Part shown: positions 1 to 4,535 of the stretch, piece by piece
Position numbering within the stretch: the first letter of the stretch is position 1
Layout: the number at the start of each line of letters is the position of its first letter
Assembly (NCBI GenBank): GCA_002408385.1
Contig: DHSB01000096.1
Location: 1-9,740, forward strand
DNA: 9,740 bases
Source of the DNA: Myxococcales bacterium UBA5297
Lineage (GTDB): Bacteria > Myxococcota > Myxococcia > Myxococcales > UBA5297
Reading direction: 5' to 3'
Program-made: the position numbers and the translations under genes
The notes under the pieces: model-generated
Seen by the model: the letters and a program-made list of their open reading frames with translations, nothing else
Told to the model about the DNA's origin: nothing
Database searches by the model: none

Positions 1-95
1 GAAAGTCCCCCCTCCCGCGCTTGCGCGGGAAGAGGGGATCTAGGGGGGCAACCGTCGGTCACCGTCTCGTCCGAAGGGTTCTTCGATACCTCTTC
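1..95 (-). repeat. Structured dispersed repeat, copy 1 (inverted relative to copy 2)
   Basis: Read on the minus strand, this stretch matches 1814-2008 of the plus strand in two blocks. Block one is 1-60 against about 1950-2008, almost base for base. Block two is 72-95 against 1814-1837, with 22 of 24 bases identical. The core at 14-29 is a perfect palindrome (CCCGCGC, TT, GCGCGGG), and the C-rich and G-rich flanks extend the stem to about 15 bp if G-T pairs are allowed. The core stem is kept in the other copy despite base changes and small insertions. The element starts at or beyond the window edge, so its left boundary is unknown. It lies 34 bp past the trxB stop codon, so its hairpin could also end trxB transcription, although only ACTTTC, not a real T run, follows. 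No open frame or transposase lies in it; a MITE- or REP-like non-coding element is the most likely class. Confidence 0.7.
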
Positions 96-128
96 AGGCG
101 CGGCTGACCTGGCCTCGAGCTTTGCGAG

Positions 129-1064
129 CTACTGCGCGAGGAACCGCTCGGCGTCGATGGCCGCCTGGCAGCCGCTCGCCGCCGCGGTGATCGCCTGGCG
201 ATAGTGCGGGTCCTGGACGTCGCCGGCGGCGAAGACGCCGGGCACGCTGGTGCGCGTGGTGCCTGGCTGCGTGCGGAGGTAGCCCTTGGGGTCGAGATCG
301 AGCTGGTCGACGAACAGCTCGGTGTTCGGCTTGTGGCCGATGGCGACGAACATGCCCTGCGCGTCGAGGGTCTTCGTCTTGCCGTCCCTGACGTCGCGCA
401 CCACCGCGCCGCTCATGCGCTTGCCGTCGCCGACGATCTCCTCGATCACCGAGTTCCACTGGAAGGAGATCTTCGGGTTCTTCATCACCCGCTCCTGCAT
501 GAACTTGGAGGCGCGGAGCTGGTCGCGCCGGTGCACCACGGTCACCTTGCGCGCGTGCTTGGTGAGGTAGTCAGCCTCCTCCATCGCGGTGTCGCCGCCG
601 CCGACGACGAGGACGTCGAGGTTCTTGAAGAAGAACCCGTCGCAGGTCGCGCACGCCGAGACGCCGCGGTTCTTGTAGGCGTCCTCGCCCTTGGCGTTGG
701 TCCAGATGGCCGAGGCGCCGGTGGAGATGATGACCGTCTCGGCCCGCAGCTCGCCGCTGTCGTGCTTGATGAGGAAGGGCCTGCTCGAGAAGTCCGCCGC
801 GACCGCGTTCTCCTCGACGACGCGGGTGCCGAAGCGCTCGGCCTGGGCGCGCATCAGGTCCATCAGCTCGGGGCCGGCGATGCCCTTGGGGAAGCCGGGG
901 AAGTTCTCGATGTCGGTGGTGGTCACGAGCTGGCCGCCCGGCAGGTTGGGTATGGTCCCCGCGAGCAGCAGGGGGTTGAGCGCCGCGCGCGCCGCGTAGA
1001 TGGCCGCGGTGTAGCCGGCCGGACCCGAACCGATGATGACCAACTTCTCAGTGCTCTTCGCCAT
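129..1064 (-). CDS. trxB: Thioredoxin reductase (NADPH)
   Basis: A 311-residue FAD-dependent oxidoreductase that passes electrons from NADPH to thioredoxin in the cytoplasm. The FAD-binding motif GSGPAG is at residues 12-17. The redox-active pair sits in CATCD (Cys138 and Cys141, Asp142). The NADPH domain follows with GGGDTA at 155-160 and HRR at 178-180, and the second FAD motif GDVQDP is at 281-286. The two nucleotide-binding domains and the length fit the low-molecular-weight bacterial class (about 310-320 residues), with no C-terminal thioredoxin fusion. The ATG at 1062-1064 is supported by a GGGAGG ribosome binding site at 1072-1077, 7 nt away, and by the N-terminus meeting the first FAD strand directly. 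It is transcribed away from the holin-like gene across a 293-bp gap. No thioredoxin gene lies within the window. Nothing looks broken or unusual in it. Confidence 0.97.
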   Translation of the reverse strand: MAKSTEKLVIIGSGPAGYTAAIYAARAALNPLLLAGTIPNLPGGQLVTTTDIENFPGFPKGIAGPELMDLMRAQAERFGTRVVEENAVAADFSSRPFLIKHDSGELRAETVIISTGASAIWTNAKGEDAYKNRGVSACATCDGFFFKNLDVLVVGGGDTAMEEADYLTKHARKVTVVHRRDQLRASKFMQERVMKNPKISFQWNSVIEEIVGDGKRMSGAVVRDVRDGKTKTLDAQGMFVAIGHKPNTELFVDQLDLDPKGYLRTQPGTTRTSVPGVFAAGDVQDPHYRQAITAAASGCQAAIDAERFLAQ

Positions 1065-1071
1065 CGAAATG

Positions 1072-1077
1072 CCTCCC
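1072..1077 (-). promoter_or_regulatory. Ribosome binding site of trxB
   Basis: GGGAGG on the minus strand, 7 nt before the ATG. It fixes the start of trxB against longer open-frame alternatives that run into the intergenic region. Confidence 0.7.
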
Positions 1078-1199
1078 GAAGATTCGTGGGCGCCGGGGGC
1101 CAGCCCGCGGCCCGCTTGCCGAAATTTGGCGCCCCTTGCGTCCCATGGGAGCCGCTCGGGCGCAAGGAGGATTCTTCGGGCTGGTAGACGGTCGGTAGT

Positions 1200-1217
1200 G
1201 GCGCACAGCAGTGCGCC
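1200..1217. promoter_or_regulatory. Perfect palindrome at the midpoint of the divergent region
   Basis: The arms GGCGCAC (1200-1206) and GTGCGCC (1211-1217) pair perfectly around AGCA. The site lies 136 bp from the trxB start and 140 bp from the holin-like start, practically the exact centre of the gap. A dimeric regulator site serving both genes is one reading; a chance GC-rich hairpin is the other. No regulator is encoded nearby. Confidence 0.3.
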
Positions 1218-1343
1218 CGGCCGGAAATCGAGCGCGACCTCTCACGCCACGAGCCCGCCCCTTTGCCACCGCGGCTCGCTGCCCGCGTGCCTTGAGGAGC
1301 GATTACGTTAGGCTGCACAAAACCGTTGGCCGGGCCTCGTTCG

Positions 1344-1350
1344 AAAGGGA
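1344..1350 (+). promoter_or_regulatory. Ribosome binding site of the holin-like gene
   Basis: AAAGGGA lies 7 nt before the ATG at 1358. It decides the start, because the frame stays open upstream to 1211 with no membrane-like or conserved sequence in that part. Confidence 0.5.
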
Positions 1351-1357
1351 CACGACC

Positions 1358-1705
1358 ATGAGCATCCTCATCTCTTGGCTCATCCTCACCGTCGCCGTCT
1401 GGATAGCTGCCGCCATCGTCCCGGGGGTCAGCGTCAAGGGCATCGGTGGCGCCATCGTCGTCGCGGCGATCTTCGGCATCGTCAACTGGCTCATCGGCTG
1501 GCTGTTCTTCTTCGTCATCGGCATCGCCACGCTGGGTCTGGGCTTCCTGCTCGCCTTCATCACCCGCTGGGTCGTGGACGCCATCATTTTGAAGCTCACC
1601 GACTTGCTCACCGACCGACTGACCATCCGCGGGTTCGGCCCTGCGCTGCTGGCGGCGCTGGTGATGAGCGCGCTGGGGACGCTCGGCGAGTGGCTGGTGC
1701 GCTGA
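1358..1705 (+). CDS. Small integral membrane protein, YvlD / phage-holin-4-2 (DUF360) family
   Basis: A 115-residue, almost wholly hydrophobic protein with four likely membrane helices at about residues 3-22, 31-50, 52-72 and 95-112. The layout matches the YvlD/DUF360 family: a first helix ending in a P-G turn (VPGV, 21-24), a G-I-V-N-W segment (40-44), a central IATLGLG stretch (56-62), a polar loop (KLTDLLTDRLTIRGF) and a last helix. The family is named after phage holins by similarity only; in most bacteria these are chromosomal membrane proteins of unknown role, and no lysis genes or phage genes surround this one. The ATG at 1358 is preceded by AAAGGGA. The gene is alone on its strand, divergent from trxB and followed by 630 bp of repeat-rich DNA. 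Confidence is high for a membrane protein and good for the family; the function is not known. Confidence 0.88.
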   Translation: MSILISWLILTVAVWIAAAIVPGVSVKGIGGAIVVAAIFGIVNWLIGWLFFFVIGIATLGLGFLLAFITRWVVDAIILKLTDLLTDRLTIRGFGPALLAALVMSALGTLGEWLVR

Positions 1706-1715
1706 ACGGCAGCCT

Positions 1716-1736
1716 AGCGCCGGGGAATCAGGCGCT
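1716..1736 (+). terminator. Possible hairpin terminator of the holin-like gene
   Basis: AGCGCC (1716-1721) pairs with GGCGCT (1731-1736) around a 9-nt loop, 10 bp past the stop codon. No T run follows, so it would be at best a weak or factor-assisted terminator. Confidence 0.25.
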
Positions 1737-1813
1737 CGGGCGTACTCTCACAACCCGGCCAATCAGCTCATCCATGCCTCTGGGCACGACCGTTTCGGTC
1801 TCGCGCGACTCGC

Positions 1814-2008
1814 GAAGAGGTGTCGAAGAATCCTTCGAGCGACAACCGGTGATCCGGAGCGCCAGCCTTCGTGCTGGCGGCCCGATGTCTCCGGGGGCCG
1901 AATACACGAGGGTGGGCAGAAGCATCGAGTCGATAGCAGGCCTCTCCTCGACCGGTTGCACCCCCTAAATCCCCTCTTCGCCGCGCAAGCGCGGGCGAGG
2001 GGACTTTC
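1814..2008 (+). repeat. Structured dispersed repeat, copy 2, interrupted by about 93 bp
   Basis: It matches the reverse complement of 1-95 in two blocks: 1814-1837 (22 of 24 identical to 72-95) continuing weakly to about 1856, and about 1950-2008 (close match to 1-60). In copy 1 these blocks are adjacent; here about 93 bp (roughly 1857-1949) separates them. The palindromic core CCGCGC-AA-GCGCGG is at 1981-1994, and the flanking CCCCTC...GAGGGG arms lengthen the stem with small bulges. The GACTTTC end at 2002-2008 coincides with the edge of copy 1. The two copies are in opposite orientation and bracket trxB and the holin-like gene. Confidence 0.68.
1857..1949. repeat. Palindrome-bearing insertion within repeat copy 2
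   Basis: This segment is absent from the corresponding point of copy 1. It begins with a perfect 7-bp hairpin, CGCCAGC (1860-1866) with GCTGGCG (1873-1879) around CTTCGT. A second hairpin overlaps it: CGGCCC (1878-1883) with GGGCCG (1895-1900). The GCCAGC...GCTGGC form resembles short interspersed palindromes common in GC-rich genomes. Similar ACCGG words lie at both sides (about 1845 and 1951), but a target duplication is not clear. Confidence 0.45.
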
Positions 2009-2112
2009 ACTTGCTCGCGCGGTGGTTCTACGGCAATCGGCTGTTCGTTCCCCGGACACAGCCGGGCAAGGGCCAGGCGCACAGCTCGGGCCTCTCGACT
2101 TCGGCCGCTTCC

Positions 2113-2189
2113 GCTCACCTTGAGCGTAGCTCCCGACGAAGGGCCCCTTGACTTCGGCCTCGCAAGCTCGGCCTACGCTCGGGGTGACC
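2113..2189. repeat. Imperfect 77-bp palindromic element (TGAGCGTAG-type arms)
   Basis: The left arm at 2113-2129 and the right arm at 2173-2189 are inverted copies with 13 of 17 bases paired, sharing GAGCGTAG at their inner ends. The centre at 2137-2156 is also nearly palindromic (CGAAGGGCCCCTTGACTTCG). A smaller perfect hairpin, CGCTCA-CCT-TGAGCG, sits at 2112-2126. A direct repeat of the central word occurs at 2088-2106 and 2141-2159 (17 of 19 identical, 53-bp spacing), hinting at a second, decayed unit on the left. The motif CACC-TGAGCGTAG with CGAAGGGCC resembles a palindromic repeat seen between genes in many unrelated bacterial genomes; this identification is from memory and unverified. 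Confidence 0.55.
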
Positions 2190-2323
2190 GAGGGGGGCGG
2201 GCCGAGGCGGCGGTGAACTTGGCGATCCCTCTGGTTCGCGCGAGCCCCTGGCCCTCGGCCTCCCGCGAGGCGCGCCGGCACGCCCCGCCCTGCTCGAGCG
2301 TTTTCGCGCGGGGCGAAGCAGGG

Positions 2324-2329
2324 TAGAAA
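2324..2329 (+). promoter_or_regulatory. Candidate -10 element immediately before tamA
   Basis: TAGAAA within GGGTAGAAA, ending 6 bp before the GTG start of tamA. If used, transcription would begin at or within a base or two of the start codon, giving a nearly leaderless mRNA. The -35 region 17 bp upstream (TTTTCG) is poor. The same GGTAGAA word recurs before two other plus-strand genes, at 4348-4354 and 9149-9154. Confidence 0.35.
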
Positions 2330-2335
2330 GGCGCG

Positions 2336-4309
2336 GTGATTTCTGCCCGTTCGGCCGCCGTCGCGCTGTTCGCGCTCTGGGCCTGCGGCTGCGCTTCGGT
2401 GCATCCGGCGGGTGAGGGTCCGCTCGTCGACTCGCTCGAGATTCGCGGCAACCAAGCCATCCCCGCCGGCGAGATCCGCGCCCGCATCCTCACCTCCGGC
2501 ACCTCCTGGGTCCCGTTCAGCGAGCGCCACTACCTCGACGAGTCGGTCTTCGAGACCGACCTGCGGCGCATCGTGCGGCTCTACCAGGCGCGCGGCTACT
2601 ACAAGGCCCGCATCGCCGACCGCCAGGTCGTCGAGACCGGCAAGGGCAAGGTCGAGGTCCTCGTCACCGTCGACGAGGGCGCGCCGACCCTGGTCGAGAA
2701 GCTGGCAGTCGAGGGCATCGACAGGCTGCCCGAGACGCTGCGCACGCTGATGCTGCAAGGGCTTCCTCTAAAGGAAGGCGAGCCGTTCGCCGAGGAGGCC
2801 TTCGACCGGACGAAGGCGTCGCTGCAGGAGCGGCTGCGCGAGGCGGGCTACGCGGAGGCCGAGGTCGAGGGCAGCGCTCAGGTGCGGCTGCAGGAGGACC
2901 GGGCCGAGGTGAGCCTGCTCGCCGATGTGGGCCGGCGCTACCGCTTCGGGCGCGTCTTCGTCGCCGGGGCCAACCGCGTGCCGCGCATGCGCATCCTCGA
3001 GCTGGCGAAGGTGGACGTCGTCGAGGGCGCCTTCTACAGCGAGTCGGCGCTGGTGCTGGCCGAGGGGCGCATCTTCGATCTCGGCGTCTTCTCCGCTGTC
3101 AAGGTGACCCGCGGGGCGCCGGACAGGCGCGGCGGCACGGTGCCGGTGGTCGTCAACGTCCGCGAGGCGCCCTTTCGCACCATCCGCGTCGGCGCCGGGG
3201 TCGGCTTCGATCAGGCGCGCCAGGAGCTGCCGCGACTGGTCGGCGAGTGGACCAACCGCAACTTCTTCGGCGGCCTGCGCCGGCTCACCTGGGCCAATCA
3301 GCTCGCGCTCGTCTTCGTGCCCGACGTCATCCAGGGCTTCGACTCTCCGCTGCTCGCCGGCAGCAGCAAGCTCGAATTCGCCCAGCCCAACCTGCTGAGC
3401 TCGGACCTGTCCTTCGAGGCCTCGCTCGCCTACGACCGCGGCGTGGTCGACCAGGACCTCACCTACCACGCCGGCACGGTGCGCTTCGGCCTGCCTTGGC
3501 GCCTGGGCCGGCGCCTGACGCTCGTCCCCTCGGTCAACCTCTCGGCGGCCGTCTTCAGCACCACGCTCGCGCCCGGTCAGGTCGACCAGGAGATGGCCTT
3601 CGACGCCTGCGCGGCCAGCGGCAAGCTGTGCCGGCTCGCCTACCTCGAGCAGCGCGTGATCTACGACCGGCGCGACAACCCGGTCGACCCGACCCGGGGC
3701 TACATGCTCTCCTTTGCGCTGCAGGAGGGCAGCGGCTACTTCGGCGGCGGCTACGACTACCTGCGGCTCGAGCCCGAAGCGCGCGGCTATCTGCCGATGG
3801 GCCGGCACGTGCTCGCCGCCCGGCTGACGGCCGGCATGTTGCTGCCGTCCGAGGGCCAGACCTCCTCGGTGCTCACCCGCTTCTTCCTCGGCGGCAGCTC
3901 GAGCCAGCGGGGCTTCGGCACCCGCCAGCTCTCGCCCCGGGTGGTCGGCGCGCTGCCCGAGGACGGCGTGCTGCCCGACGACGCGATGCCCGTCGGCGGC
4001 AACGGCATGCTCTCCGGCAGCCTCGAGGCGCGCTTCCGGCTGCCGGCGAGCTTCGGGCTCGTCGCCTTCGTCGACGCCGGCGAGGTGCAGCCCTCCTTCT
4101 CCGACATGTCGCTCGACGGGCTCAACCTCGCGGTCGGCCTCGGGCTGCGCTACCGGACGATGTTCGGCCCGGTCCGGTTCGACGTCGGCTACCGGGTCAA
4201 CGACCCGGGCATCCCCGTCTACTTGTCGAGCGGCGATCAGGTCGGGCTGCTGAGGAGTGGCCAGCTCTCGCGGTGGTCGCTGCACTTCAGCATTGGCGAG
4301 GCGTTCTGA
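2336..4309 (+). CDS. tamA: Omp85-family outer-membrane assembly protein, TamA type, with lipoprotein signal
   Basis: A 657-residue outer-membrane protein that, with TamB, forms the translocation and assembly module. An N-terminal signal (hydrophobic residues 7-16) runs into Cys-Gly-Cys at 17-19 and looks like a lipobox (LWAC or ACGC), so the mature end may be lipidated. Three POTRA domains follow at about 31-115, 117-198 and 203-277, then a barrel from about 280. Barrel landmarks are DRRDNPVDPTRGY (444-456), the loop-6 motif QRGF (524-527; commonly VRGF/Y), GPVRFDVGYR (611-620) and a C-terminal Phe (657), the usual BAM recognition end. Three POTRAs fit TamA better than five-POTRA BamA, and tamB follows directly. 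Cys425 and Cys432 in a loop could form a disulfide. The GTG start is chosen because it places the signal at the N-terminus; AAAGG lies only 4 nt before it, a poor ribosome binding site spacing. The family call is firm; the lipidation is inferred. Confidence 0.92.
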   Translation: MISARSAAVALFALWACGCASVHPAGEGPLVDSLEIRGNQAIPAGEIRARILTSGTSWVPFSERHYLDESVFETDLRRIVRLYQARGYYKARIADRQVVETGKGKVEVLVTVDEGAPTLVEKLAVEGIDRLPETLRTLMLQGLPLKEGEPFAEEAFDRTKASLQERLREAGYAEAEVEGSAQVRLQEDRAEVSLLADVGRRYRFGRVFVAGANRVPRMRILELAKVDVVEGAFYSESALVLAEGRIFDLGVFSAVKVTRGAPDRRGGTVPVVVNVREAPFRTIRVGAGVGFDQARQELPRLVGEWTNRNFFGGLRRLTWANQLALVFVPDVIQGFDSPLLAGSSKLEFAQPNLLSSDLSFEASLAYDRGVVDQDLTYHAGTVRFGLPWRLGRRLTLVPSVNLSAAVFSTTLAPGQVDQEMAFDACAASGKLCRLAYLEQRVIYDRRDNPVDPTRGYMLSFALQEGSGYFGGGYDYLRLEPEARGYLPMGRHVLAARLTAGMLLPSEGQTSSVLTRFFLGGSSSQRGFGTRQLSPRVVGALPEDGVLPDDAMPVGGNGMLSGSLEARFRLPASFGLVAFVDAGEVQPSFSDMSLDGLNLAVGLGLRYRTMFGPVRFDVGYRVNDPGIPVYLSSGDQVGLLRSGQLSRWSLHFSIGEAF

Positions 4310-4535
4310 GCGGCGCTCGTTCGGCTGTTCGCCGGGCGCCAGAGCGGGTAGAAACGAGCGAGTTTCGCGCTTCGACAAAGAGCCGAGCTCTCGCAATCCG
4401 CACGAGGAGACGAGCTGCAGCGTGCCCACCTCGCCGCGCCAGAGACCGAGCCAGCCCACGGGCGACGCGGGGAAGGTTGAGCGCCGCGAGGCGTTTAGCC
4501 CCGGGAAAGGACGACCGTCCCGAGGGCGCTCGCTC
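4310..4535 (+). promoter_or_regulatory. 226-bp spacer between tamA and tamB with hairpins and a possible promoter
   Basis: The arms CGCTCGTT (4314-4321) and AACGAGCG (4353-4360) are perfect inverted repeats 31 bp apart, just past the tamA stop. A second stem, GAAAC (4351-4355) with GTTTC (4362-4366), overlaps the right arm, so the two hairpins exclude each other. TAGAAA at 4349-4354 could be a -10 element for tamB. The tamB frame is open through the whole spacer. A strong GAGGAG at 4404-4409 lies 12 nt before an in-frame GTG at 4422, an alternative tamB start. Confidence 0.35.
4522..4526 (+). promoter_or_regulatory. Ribosome binding site supporting the tamB start
   Basis: GAGGG, 9 nt before the GTG at 4536. 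It competes with GAGGAG at 4404-4409, which serves the alternative upstream GTG at 4422 with a less favourable 12-nt spacing. Confidence 0.4.

Larger units (their letters stand above)
1065..1357. other. Divergent intergenic region between trxB and the holin-like gene
   Basis: This 293-bp stretch separates two divergent genes and should hold both promoters. I find no convincing -35/-10 pair on either strand. Short frames cross it in several phases but show no domain, no good ribosome binding site and no protein-like composition. The only standout structure is the central palindrome at 1200-1217, described separately. A near repeat GGTAG occurs twice just before it (about 1180-1200). Confidence 0.5.
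1706..2335. other. 630-bp gene-free region rich in palindromes
   Basis: No open frame here looks like a protein. A minus-strand frame of 77 codons at 1728-1961 starts with GTG inside the repeat, has no ribosome binding site and low-complexity Arg/Pro content. The region instead carries serial hairpins: 1716-1736, 1788-1800, 1801-1815, 1823-1838, 1860-1879, 1878-1900 and 2051-2066. It also holds the interrupted repeat copy 2 (1814-2008) and the palindromic element at 2113-2189. The last bases hold the tamA start region. Confidence 0.6.

Noticed and set aside
1076..1178. Inverted near-match CCCGAAGA(T/A)TC flanking part of the trxB upstream region
   Set aside because: One mismatch in 11 bases about 90 bp apart is not beyond chance in DNA of this composition, and one arm overlaps the ribosome binding site.
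204..1187. 327-codon plus-strand frame over trxB
   Set aside because: Opposite to a certain trxB gene; the sequence is Val/Ala/Asp/His-rich repeats of no known family.
1358..1705. Holin-like gene as evidence of a prophage or lysis cassette
   Set aside because: The family name is historical; no endolysin, spanin, capsid or integrase gene is nearby and base composition matches the neighbours.
1728..1961. 77-codon minus-strand frame in the intergenic region
   Set aside because: The GTG start lies within the repeat, there is no ribosome binding site, and the sequence covers the hairpin elements with no protein-like pattern.
1814..2189. CRISPR array
   Set aside because: The repeats are few, palindromic, of different families and in inverted orientation, with no regular spacer length and no cas genes.
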